Shown in pieces: positions 1 through 5,576 of a DNA stretch of 13,306 bases. The stretch spans positions 1 through 13,306 of the forward strand of contig DGRY01000125.1 in assembly GCA_002391185.1 (NCBI GenBank), read 5' to 3'. This DNA is from Prevotella sp. UBA4376. GTDB lineage: Bacteria; Bacteroidota; Bacteroidia; Bacteroidales; Bacteroidaceae. Below the pieces are notes generated by a model, which was given only the letters and a program-made list of their open reading frames with translations, did not search any database and had not been told where the DNA came from. Made by a program: the position numbers and the translations under genes. Position 1 is the first letter of the stretch. Each line of letters opens with the position of its first letter.

Positions 1-32
1 TCAGTTTTTTTAAATCGACTAAAAATATCCAT
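1..32 (-). CDS. Start of a gene leaving the left edge (partial, unidentified)
   Basis: Reading leftwards from an ATG at 32-30, ten in-frame codons (MDIFSRFKKT) run to the window edge without a stop. A purine-rich AGAGGG lies five bases before the ATG. A possible -7 element (TATTTTTG on the minus strand, 82-89) lies upstream, but I see no matching -33 TTG at the right distance. The gene would be co-directional with the MFS gene upstream of it. Ten residues are too few to assign a family; the basic, amphipathic start fits a cytoplasmic or peripheral protein. It may not be a gene at all. Confidence 0.4.
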   Translation of the reverse strand, partial: MDIFSRFKKT

Positions 33-41
33 TCCAACCCT

Positions 42-77
42 CTTATATATATATAATTATAATTATATATATATAAG
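42..77. repeat. 36-bp perfect AT palindrome
   Basis: Every base from 42 to 77 pairs with its partner (C42 with G77, then only A/T to the centre between 59 and 60). It could extrude as a cruciform or form an 18-bp hairpin in RNA from either strand. It sits between the MFS gene and the possible gene starting at 32, so it is either a weak terminator-like structure for the former or a leader hairpin for the latter. There is no G/C clamp beyond the end pair and no adjacent clean T-tract, so a terminator role is doubtful. Confidence 0.85.
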
Positions 78-110
78 CACCCAAAAATAGTATTTTTTCA
101 AGAAAAAAAT

Positions 111-131
111 AACTGAAAACTGAAAACTGAA
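111..131. repeat. Triple 7-bp tandem repeat (AACTGAA)
   Basis: Three exact head-to-tail copies of AACTGAA lie between the MFS stop codon and the AT palindrome. Short tandem repeats of this kind are common intergenic filler in Prevotella-like genomes; no function is evident. Confidence 0.7.
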
Positions 132-171
132 ACCGCAGCACACTTTTTTTACTGAAATATCACTACATTAT

Positions 172-1320
172 TTATGATAATTTCATGCTTAGTTTTCTCA
201 CCATGATGAGCGTTAACAGTCCTGAAAGAGAGCCTAAGAGGATGGTTAGATGAAGACCTATAGCCTCCGACATCCACCCTATCACAGGAGGCGCAATGAG
301 GAAACCAATAAAACCAATGCTGCTGATGATGGTGATGGCTGTAGAGGTTTTCATCGATGAACGACGACCGGCAAGACTGTTGCTCAAAGGGCATACTGAC
401 GATATGCCCAGACCGATGAGGGCAAACCCAATGGTGGCAGGAATAAGATAAGGAAGAACCACTACCATGAGAAAACCTGTGAACATCAACGCGCCGCAAA
501 CCATAAGAATACGAGGTGCACCGTACCTCTCGACAAAGCGGTCGGTAATGAATCTGCCAAGCGTAACTGCCCCAAGAGCAGCAACATAGCCCATGCGAAT
601 AAGACTGTTGTCGGCATGCACTACGCTTTCAAAATACACAGAGCTCCAATCGTAGGTTATACCTTCGCTAAACATACTTGCAAAGGTGATAATGCCAAGA
701 ATCCATATATATGAGTCAATATTTCGTATGCTGAAATCAACTGTTTCACCCTTATCTGCACTCTCCCTGCCAGGAATGAGCAGGTGATAGCAAACGGCTA
801 TGAGCAGCAGGCACACAACAAGAATGCTGGTGAAATGCCATGCAAGCTGTGGCATGAAATGAGCAAAGCCAGCTCCGATAATACCACCCGTGAGTCCACC
901 AAGACTCCACATACCATGAAACGATGACATTATACTTCTGTCATAAATCTTTTCGAGAAAAACAGCTTGAGTATTAACGGAAACGCTAAGTACGTTTACT
1001 GAAAAACCAAGACAAAACAACTGTGCTGCGAGCATCCAGAAACTACCAGCAAGAGGCAAACTTGCCAGCGAAAGTGCATACATTGCGAGGGCTACGGCTG
1101 CCGAAACCTTACTCCCATAACGTGCAACAAGCATTCCAGTGGGGATTATACTTACTGCTTCGCCTATAGGAATGGTGAAAAGTAGCGTTCCTAATTCACC
1201 GTCACTAAGCGAAAGCATGCTTTTTACATCGGGGATGCGACTTGCCCACGAAGCAAAGATTAGTCCCTGTGCCATAAAAAAGGCACCAATAGCCATTCGT
1301 TTGTTTCTTTTTCCAGACAT
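172..1320 (-). CDS. MFS transporter, YbjJ/fucose-permease-like
   Basis: A 382-residue inner-membrane protein made almost entirely of hydrophobic segments, with the length and roughly 12-helix layout of the major facilitator superfamily. The N-terminal half has the pattern of the YbjJ-like subfamily: ASWASRIPD in the first loop, a glycine and basic-residue loop (ARYGSK) after TM2, a conserved Asn and Gln (VNTQAVFLEK) in TM4, and SFHGMWSLGG before TM5. A charged loop at about residues 185-200 separates the two six-helix halves. The ATG at 1320-1318 follows an AT-rich leader without Shine-Dalgarno sequence. Transcription probably starts near 1404 from a promoter interleaved with that of the divergent Fur-family gene, which suggests control by that regulator. 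The substrate cannot be told from sequence; related proteins are annotated as sugar or drug transporters. Confidence 0.9.
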   Translation of the reverse strand: MSGKRNKRMAIGAFFMAQGLIFASWASRIPDVKSMLSLSDGELGTLLFTIPIGEAVSIIPTGMLVARYGSKVSAAVALAMYALSLASLPLAGSFWMLAAQLFCLGFSVNVLSVSVNTQAVFLEKIYDRSIMSSFHGMWSLGGLTGGIIGAGFAHFMPQLAWHFTSILVVCLLLIAVCYHLLIPGRESADKGETVDFSIRNIDSYIWILGIITFASMFSEGITYDWSSVYFESVVHADNSLIRMGYVAALGAVTLGRFITDRFVERYGAPRILMVCGALMFTGFLMVVVLPYLIPATIGFALIGLGISSVCPLSNSLAGRRSSMKTSTAITIISSIGFIGFLIAPPVIGWMSEAIGLHLTILLGSLSGLLTLIMVRKLSMKLS

Positions 1321-1407
1321 TACTTATTTTTTATCTATATATATCACTTTTTATCTTAATGATTTGTTTCGAAGACTTTTAATCTCATTATTTTTTTATT
1401 CTTGATG

Positions 1408-1437
1408 CAAAGGTATGGAATTATTTTGTAATTGCAA
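1408..1437 (-). promoter_or_regulatory. Promoter of the MFS gene
   Basis: On the minus strand TACCTTTG (1415-1408) matches the Bacteroidetes -7 element TAnnTTTG exactly. A TTG at 1437-1435 lies 19 bp upstream as the -33 element. The expected start near 1404 gives a leader of about 83 nt. It overlaps the spacer of the divergent promoter. Confidence 0.7.
1419..1433. promoter_or_regulatory. Candidate Fur-family operator (AATTA-N5-TAATT dyad)
   Basis: A 15-bp dyad (AATTA TTTTG TAATT) lies in the region shared by the two divergent promoters. Its 7-1-7 layout and AT-rich arms resemble Fur/PerR boxes (five of seven arm positions are symmetric), though it is not a consensus box. TTGCAA palindromes at 1432-1437 and 1452-1457, exactly 20 bp apart, are an alternative binding target. 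Assignment to the adjacent regulator is inference. Confidence 0.4.
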
Positions 1438-1454
1438 GGAAATTTGTACTTTTG
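1425..1454 (+). promoter_or_regulatory. Promoter of the Fur-family gene
   Basis: TACTTTTG at 1447-1454 matches TAnnTTTG and TTTG at 1425-1428 lies 18 bp upstream. The start would be near 1458, giving a leader of about 36 nt to the ATG at 1494. This also argues against the upstream TTG start at 1452, which falls inside the promoter. Confidence 0.7.
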
Positions 1455-1493
1455 CAAGGGATTCTTATCCCAGAATTACACTTTATTATACAT

Positions 1494-1910
1494 ATGGATG
1501 CAAAACAATGTAGCGATTTGCTGCAAAAACACGGAATAGGCACTACTGCCAACAGAATAGTCATCGTGAAAGCTCTTGCCGAGAGCGATGGACCACAGTC
1601 AATGCGTGAACTCGAAACACGCATACTTACAATCGACAAGTCGGTGCTTTCACGCACTTTGGCTCTATTCAGAAAGAATCACCTTGTGCACACACTCGAA
1701 GATGGTGACGGCAACATGAAATTTGAACTCTGTCTGAGCCACGACGACGAGATCGACGACGACGAACACGTGCATTTCTTCTGCGAGAAATGTCACAAAA
1801 CCTATTGTCTGCATGGCACACCCCTACCCGCCGTCAACATCCCCGAAGGCTTTTCTGTTAACTCAGCCAACTATATGCTTATTGGAGTTTGCGAGAAATG
1901 TAAGGGATAA
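1494..1910 (+). CDS. Fur-family metal-responsive transcriptional regulator
   Basis: A 138-residue protein, the normal Fur/PerR/Zur length. Residues about 15-75 form the winged-helix DNA-binding domain, with the recognition-helix pattern DKSVLSRTLALF (48-59) in the place of the usual STVYRTL. The dimerisation/metal domain follows, with an acidic stretch (84-91), H92-V-H94 and two CxxC pairs, C97-C100 and C133-C136, which are the classical four-cysteine structural zinc site. The histidines, acidic residues and H101/H107 could supply the sensing site. Iron, zinc and peroxide sensing cannot be told apart from the sequence. I chose the ATG at 1494 because the in-frame TTG at 1452 lies in the promoter and adds a non-conserved extension. 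The gene diverges from an MFS transporter and probably controls itself and that gene. Confidence 0.92.
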   Translation: MDAKQCSDLLQKHGIGTTANRIVIVKALAESDGPQSMRELETRILTIDKSVLSRTLALFRKNHLVHTLEDGDGNMKFELCLSHDDEIDDDEHVHFFCEKCHKTYCLHGTPLPAVNIPEGFSVNSANYMLIGVCEKCKG

Positions 1911-1911
1911 A

Positions 1912-1966
1912 ACCTCTCCCCGACCCTCTCCGGCTTTTGTCGAAGGGCAAAATGCAGAGAGGAGAG
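1912..1966 (+). repeat. REP-like GC-rich repeat, copy A
   Basis: Starting two bases after the regulator's stop codon is an imperfect member of the CCTCnCCCnnCCCTCnCCG repeat family seen again at 5293-5472. CTCTCC at 1926-1931 can pair with GGAGAG at 1961-1966 around a long loop. Confidence 0.6.
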
Positions 1967-2038
1967 CCAACTTGCCTTAAAGAGAGGGACTAACTATTAC
2001 GAAACATCCATTCTGTGCTTTTTTCTCTTACATTATTC

Positions 2039-2169
2039 TTTGTCTCGAATTAGAGACGAGTTGATGAGAGCTTTGCTCGAATAATTAAAGAATTTTTTTT
2101 GCTTCGCCTTGCTATGTGATATTTGCTGCTTAAGCCTAATAATTCTCTAATTCTCTAATTCGAGACAAA
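2039..2169. repeat. 18-bp perfect inverted repeat flanking 95 bp
   Basis: The segment 2039-2056 (TTTGTCTCGAATTAGAGA) is exactly complementary in reverse to 2152-2169. The 95 bp between contain no gene. I see no target-site duplication outside the arms. Related partial units (CTCTAA, AGTTGATG) recur inside and just outside, so it looks like a degraded dispersed repeat rather than an insertion sequence. Confidence 0.8.
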
Positions 2170-2216
2170 AAACTCACATCAACTTGTAGAGACAAAACCC
2201 TCACAACGAGAAAAAG

Positions 2217-2258
2217 AAAAAGGCGGGATGAAGATTGCTCCTCATGTCCGCCTTCTTT
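2217..2258 (-). terminator. Bidirectional rho-independent terminator
   Basis: GGCGG at 2222-2226 pairs with CCGCC at 2248-2252, with extra inner pairing (ATGA with TCAT). On the minus strand the stem is followed by TTTTTCTTTTT, which ends the fimbrillin transcript 30-70 nt past its stop. On the plus strand TTCTTTTT follows, so it may also stop transcription from the convergent regulator gene. Confidence 0.8.
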
Positions 2259-2287
2259 TTGGTATCTAATTGCTTATTTGCCTATTT

Positions 2288-3694
2288 TTATTCGCCAACA
2301 ACATTAACGGGGAGGTCAACACTTAGAGAGGATGCAGCATTCTCCCAATCACTAACAGTTGCAGAGAACTTAACTGATGTCAAGCCAAGGTGCATAACAA
2401 TGCCGTAACTCTTGTTCATCTCGATAGTACCAAGAGTAATAGTCTTTGTAACTTCCTGAGGAATCCAAGTATAACCCTTGCTCAAGTTAGAATCCTTAGT
2501 TGTAACCCAATACTTGATAGTAACCTTGAGGGTCTGATTAGCACCAGGAATAAGTTTTGTTGATATACCATTTAATACATCTGTTGCAGTAGTTGTAACA
2601 CCAGGAGTTGCGAAGATGTCTTCCCACGCATTACCAAGGGTAACATTTGGAGTTGTCTCTGGAATCTGAATATCAGTACTCAATGCAACATCACCCTCAG
2701 CCCTGACTGTTTCTGCAGAAATATTATATGAAAATTCTTCTTTATCAGAACCAGCTGTCCAAAGACCAGTTGTAAGATCAAAAGTACCATTGCCAATGAT
2801 TGTGCTTTCAGATGGTACGCCAGTTTCACCATTAGCAAGAGTTACCTTCTCTACATATATCTTTGTATTATAAAGAGAACCATCTGTAGCAGCACCATTG
2901 TTATCAATGTCAGCAACAACCTTAAGGCTATTGATCTGAGCCAAAGCATGCTTGAAGAGGAATTTGATCTTTCCATCGGTCTTCATCTTGGTGAGGTCAA
3001 CATTAACAGGAGCCTTACCATCTGTAAGAGTAGTACTAGCCTGAGCTGCATCATTAACAGTTACACCGTTAGCGCCAGCAGTACCCCAAAGCAGGTCAAC
3101 GCCACCAGCAAGTGAGTATGATACTGTTGGAGCTGTAGCAGCAGCATTGCTCGATAATGCTGTGATACCTGTAGTAGCAGCATCACCTGTAGCTGTAACA
3201 ATACCTGTACTTGGCGTAACAGCTACGTATGGAGCATATGCAAAGAAACTGAGCTTGCCGCCACCAGTACCAACAGCTCCAACGTTATCAGCTGTTTCAT
3301 TGCCGTTAGGCCAATATACAGTTGGAGAATATGTCCATGGGTCGCTAGAAGGATCAGTTCCGTCGGCACCAGCAACACTCACCTTAGTATTATACATGAA
3401 GTTTGGTGCTTCCTTTGTCCATGCTGAGTAATTATCAGAGCCTGTGTAATAAGCTATCACACCGAAGCCCTCCTTCTGCAACATAGCAGTAGTCATATCG
3501 CCAGCATAGCCTGCGCGTGATGAACGCACGATAGCACTCTTAGCGTTGTATGTGTCGAATGAAATCGAAGTCTTTTCTTCTACTTTTTGTTTTTCTGATG
3601 GAGTTGGTAAGTCATTCACCAGGTCACTACTTTGAGAGCAGCTGCAGAAGACACCTACAGCTATCAATGTAGATAAAGCAATTTTCTTAGTCAT
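2288..3694 (-). CDS. Fimbrillin family lipoprotein (Mfa/FimA-like)
   Basis: A 468-residue secreted protein. The N-terminus has a lysine start, a hydrophobic core and a lipobox-like end (VFCSC, acylated Cys probably C19), so it is a lipoprotein carried to the outer membrane. The mature part begins with a Ser/Thr/Glu-rich linker and then a pattern typical of the Bacteroidales Mfa_like/fimbrillin family: ISFDTYNAKS, an SSRAG stretch, GFGVIAYYTG, YSPTVYWPN and LSFFAYAP. The remainder is Thr/Val/Gly-rich and predicted to be beta-sandwich, with TVSDWENA near the C-terminus. Family members are fimbrial subunits or tip/anchor proteins. No other fimbrial gene lies nearby, so it is an orphan, and its role as shaft, tip or other surface protein is open. 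It ends at a good terminator and is transcribed alone from a promoter near 3832-3863. Confidence 0.88.
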   Translation of the reverse strand: MTKKIALSTLIAVGVFCSCSQSSDLVNDLPTPSEKQKVEEKTSISFDTYNAKSAIVRSSRAGYAGDMTTAMLQKEGFGVIAYYTGSDNYSAWTKEAPNFMYNTKVSVAGADGTDPSSDPWTYSPTVYWPNGNETADNVGAVGTGGGKLSFFAYAPYVAVTPSTGIVTATGDAATTGITALSSNAAATAPTVSYSLAGGVDLLWGTAGANGVTVNDAAQASTTLTDGKAPVNVDLTKMKTDGKIKFLFKHALAQINSLKVVADIDNNGAATDGSLYNTKIYVEKVTLANGETGVPSESTIIGNGTFDLTTGLWTAGSDKEEFSYNISAETVRAEGDVALSTDIQIPETTPNVTLGNAWEDIFATPGVTTTATDVLNGISTKLIPGANQTLKVTIKYWVTTKDSNLSKGYTWIPQEVTKTITLGTIEMNKSYGIVMHLGLTSVKFSATVSDWENAASSLSVDLPVNVVGE

Positions 3695-3831
3695 TTTGAT
3701 TTTTTATTTATAAACTTGAATCAGTAATACAGCTAAAAACAATGTAATTATTGAATTTACTTATTTACTATAATAATTCTTTTTGGCACGATTTAAAATC
3801 ATTATCTCTGCACTCTCTCTGGAATGCCGTG

Positions 3832-3863
3832 CAAAGGTACATTATTAAATATTACGCTCAAAA
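3832..3863 (-). promoter_or_regulatory. Promoter of the fimbrillin gene
   Basis: On the minus strand TACCTTTG (3839-3832) is a perfect -7 element, with TTTTG (3863-3859) 19 bp upstream as -33. The start near 3828 leaves a long leader of about 134 nt before the ATG at 3694. I found no inverted repeats flanking the promoter of the sort that mark invertible, phase-variable promoters. Confidence 0.75.
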
Positions 3864-3874
3864 TTTTAAGAAAA

Positions 3875-3890
3875 AAATATCGAGATATTT
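3875..3890. promoter_or_regulatory. 16-bp dyad upstream of the fimbrillin promoter
   Basis: AAATATC and GATATTT form a 7-bp dyad around GA, centred about 54 bp upstream of the predicted fimbrillin start and just outside its -33 element. This is a common place for an activator site. It could also be chance in AT-rich DNA. Confidence 0.35.
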
Positions 3891-3923
3891 AGTATTTATT
3901 AACTATATTAACTGGTTTTTATC

Positions 3924-3957
3924 AAAAAAAAGAACTCAAGCTCACGCTCAAGTTCTT
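3924..3957 (-). terminator. Strong minus-strand terminator with GNRA loop
   Basis: In minus-strand RNA a 12-bp stem (AAGAACUUGAGC with GCUUGAGUUCUU, including two G-U pairs) is closed by a GUGA tetraloop and followed by at least six U residues (3929-3924). On the plus strand the G-U pairs become C-A mismatches, so the element is designed for minus-strand transcription. It lies upstream of the fimbrillin promoter and shields it from transcription arriving from higher coordinates. Confidence 0.85.
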
Positions 3958-4189
3958 CTTATCTAAACCTAAATAATCTACTTTATCATTACCGAAAAAA
4001 GCAATTGATAATAATCTATCTTAAAAACTAAACCCTTTCAAATGATTACTCATTATTATTTACATCTACCTATTTTCGATTATGGAGCGCACATCGCTGC
4101 GATAAACTATGTGGTAAATTAACTTAAAGTCCTATAACGAGTGATACGACAACTAATTTATTATAGTATGCCAAGCACTAAATATTTTC
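3924..4189 (-). ncRNA. Candidate small RNA, about 265 nt (family unknown)
   Basis: The terminator at 3924-3957 has no coding gene upstream of it on its strand. The stretch 3958-4350 has no minus-strand frame longer than a few codons. A promoter-like TTACTTTG (4202-4195) with a TTG (4223-4221) 18 bp upstream would start a transcript near 4189. The RNA would contain a small ATCGC-A-GCGAT hairpin near 4090-4105 and end in the GNRA-capped terminator. A 6S-like or regulatory RNA is possible; I do not recognise a known family. The -7 element has one mismatch, so the 5' end is uncertain. Confidence 0.4.
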
Positions 4190-4325
4190 AAGTGCAAAGT
4201 AAATAAGAAAAATGCAGAAACAAGTTTGAATGCTATTATAAAAGGTTTGATTACTATCAAAACTTCTTTTTACAACACAAAAGAAAGAAAAAAATGCATG
4301 AGCGAAAAATAAAAAGCCAATGACG

Positions 4326-4356
4326 TTGTTAGAAACAATTATTTTTTATACTTTTG
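4326..4356 (+). promoter_or_regulatory. Promoter of the YitT-family gene
   Basis: TACTTTTG at 4349-4356 matches TAnnTTTG, with TTG at 4326-4328 20 bp upstream. The start near 4360 gives a leader of about 37 nt to the ATG at 4397. Confidence 0.7.
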
Positions 4357-4396
4357 CACTTCGAAAAAAATACATTTTTAAACCATTATTGCTACG

Positions 4397-5293
4397 ATGA
4401 TACAGATTTCAAAAAAAGTGTTGGCAGGAGAGGTTCAAGACTATTTCATGATTACTCTTGCAATGGTTTCATACAGTATTGGATGGAACATTTTCTTGTT
4501 GCCAAACAACATTACAACAGGTGGTGTTCCTGGTGTGGCATCTGTTGTGTTCTGGGGCACAGGAATACCTGTTCAACTCACTTATTTCGTAGTAAATGCA
4601 ATATTACTGCTGATAGCTCTTTTTATTCTTGGATGGAAATTTTGTGCAAAAACCATTTGGGCAGTAATAGTGCTAACGGTGATAACGGCTGCGTTCCAAA
4701 CAGGTACTGGCACGTTTCATCTTCTCGCCGACCAGCCTTTCATGGCATCAATCATTGGAGCTATTTTCTGCGGTGTAGGTATAGGCATGGGACTCGCCTT
4801 CAATGGTTCTACGGGTGGAACTGACATTGTGGCAGCAATAGTGAACAAATATCGCGACATTTCGCTTGGTCGTGTCATCATGATCATTGATATTGTAATC
4901 ATCACATCGTCATATCTCGTATTCCACAACTGGGAGCAAGTGATTTATGGTTATGTTGTGCTTATGATAAGTTCATTCTGCATCGACCAGGTTGTAAACA
5001 CCCGTCATCGTAGCGTGCAATTCTTCATCATTTCAAAGAAATACGACGAGATTGCAAGTCGCATAGCTGTTTATCCCCATCGTGGTGCCACTGTGCTCGA
5101 AGCACACGGTTTCTACACAGGAAACGATGTAAAAATGCTTTTTATCATGGCTAAGCGACGCGAAAGCAACACTATTTTCAAGATTATTAACGACATCGAC
5201 CCTAACGCTTTCGTAACCCAAACCAACGTTATCGGTGTATATGGCGAAGGCTTTGACAAATTCAAGGTTCGCGGCAGTCACAAGGCAAACTAA
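4397..5293 (+). CDS. YitT family membrane protein (DUF161 + DUF2179)
   Basis: A 298-residue protein, the usual YitT length. The first 200 residues hold five or six membrane segments with family hallmarks: a WNIFLLPNNITTGGVPG loop near residues 29-45 and a GMGLAFNGSTGGTDIVA stretch near 134-150. Residues 207-286 form the soluble DUF2179 domain, with RGATVLEAHGFYTG and an NVIGVYGEGF end. YitT proteins are widespread in Bacteroidetes and Firmicutes, and their transport or sensing role is not established. The gene has its own promoter. A GC-rich hairpin 13 nt past the stop may end or stabilise the transcript. Start chosen because it follows the promoter at the normal distance and leaves a short cytoplasmic N-terminus before the first helix. 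Confidence 0.92.
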   Translation: MIQISKKVLAGEVQDYFMITLAMVSYSIGWNIFLLPNNITTGGVPGVASVVFWGTGIPVQLTYFVVNAILLLIALFILGWKFCAKTIWAVIVLTVITAAFQTGTGTFHLLADQPFMASIIGAIFCGVGIGMGLAFNGSTGGTDIVAAIVNKYRDISLGRVIMIIDIVIITSSYLVFHNWEQVIYGYVVLMISSFCIDQVVNTRHRSVQFFIISKKYDEIASRIAVYPHRGATVLEAHGFYTGNDVKMLFIMAKRRESNTIFKIINDIDPNAFVTQTNVIGVYGEGFDKFKVRGSHKAN

Positions 5294-5330
5294 GAGCCTC
5301 TCCCATCCCCCTCCGATAGGAGGGGGCTAA
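5293..5330 (+). repeat. REP-like GC-rich repeat, copy B
   Basis: This copy has the pattern GCCTCTCCC..CCCCCTCC, and its core is a perfect hairpin: CCCCCTCC (5307-5314), loop GATA, GGAGGGGG (5319-5326). No T-tract follows, so it is not a standard terminator, but it could protect the 3' end of the YitT mRNA. Confidence 0.75.
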
Positions 5331-5379
5331 CAAACTGACTTAGAAATTTCACAAATATTAATTATTCTCTACTTATTAG

Positions 5380-5416
5380 TTCTCCCTTCCCTACCGGGGA
5401 GGGTTGGGGTGAGGCT
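5380..5416 (-). repeat. REP-like GC-rich repeat, copy C
   Basis: Read on the minus strand this is another member of the same family (GCCTCACCCCAACCCTCCCC, then GGTAGGGAAGGGAG). CTTCCC and GGGGAG pair around TACC. Its orientation is opposite to copy B. Confidence 0.7.
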
Positions 5417-5431
5417 TCTTCTTTTCCCCGT

Positions 5432-5472
5432 TAGGCACTCCCCTCCTCTCGGAGGGGGCGGGGGAGGTTTTT
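5432..5472 (-). repeat. REP-like GC-rich repeat, copy D, possible terminator
   Basis: On the minus strand it reads ACCTCCCCCGCCCCCTCC followed by the mirrored GGAGGGG arm. CCCCTCC (5440-5446) and GGAGGGG (5451-5457) make a 7-bp stem around TCTC. On the plus strand GGGGGAGG and five T residues (5468-5472) follow, so it could end transcription coming from the YitT gene. Confidence 0.7.
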
Positions 5473-5497
5473 CGGCACGATTTTTGCTGTATAGTTA

Positions 5498-5570
5498 ATA
5501 AAGAGGAATGAGGGATAGAAGCGCTGTGCGCTTCAACTCCTAACTTCTATCTTATAACTTTTAACTATAA
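5498..5570. repeat. Hairpin plus pyrimidine-tract element before the dnaJ-like gene
   Basis: GAAGCGC (5518-5524) and GCGCTTC (5528-5534) form a 7-bp stem around TGT, followed by a pyrimidine-rich stretch with AACTCC, TAACTTCTATCTT and TTTTAACT up to seven bases before the ATG at 5577. The layout resembles the element before the zinc-ribbon gene (7041-7139). I see no clear promoter between the REP copies and this gene. Confidence 0.55.
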
Positions 5571-5576
5571 TAAAAT

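Larger units (their letters stand above)
1911..2287. other. Repeat-rich intergenic spacer between convergent genes
   Basis: No open frame here looks like a gene. The stretch holds the REP-like copy A, an 18-bp inverted repeat with a purine- and AT-rich centre, a partial repeat unit around 2175-2200, and the terminator at 2217-2258. It separates the plus-strand regulator from the minus-strand fimbrillin gene. Confidence 0.7.
3695..4396. other. 700-bp gene-free region
   Basis: No frame here has coding character. It contains, in order, the fimbrillin leader and promoter, a small dyad, the minus-strand terminator, the candidate small RNA and its promoter-like sequence, an AT-rich stretch (4225-4320) in which I see nothing, and the promoter of the YitT-like gene. 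Confidence 0.7.

Noticed and set aside
149..499. 116-codon minus-strand frame rich in His and Ser
   Set aside because: It lies in another frame of the MFS gene and has no coding character.
1452..1493. TTG start giving a 14-residue extension of the Fur-family protein
   Set aside because: The TTG is inside the -7 element of the promoter, so it would not be in the mRNA.
3700..3920. Invertible (phase-variable) fimbrillin promoter
   Set aside because: I looked for matching inverted repeats on both sides of the promoter and found none of useful length.
3751..3966. 71-codon plus-strand frame
   Set aside because: It runs through the fimbrillin promoter and the minus-strand terminator, and its composition is that of translated AT-rich spacer.
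4042..4122. 26-codon plus-strand frame (MITHYYLH...), possible small protein
   Set aside because: No promoter or ribosome site precedes it, and it lies opposite the candidate small RNA; conservation would be needed to revive it.
4354..4824. 156-codon plus-strand frame over the YitT gene start
   Set aside because: It is a +1 shadow of the YitT gene, rich in Cys, His and Trp as expected for an out-of-frame translation.
5339..5472. CRISPR-like or tandem repeat array in the GC-rich gap
   Set aside because: The repeats are palindromic, differ in orientation and are not separated by regular spacers.
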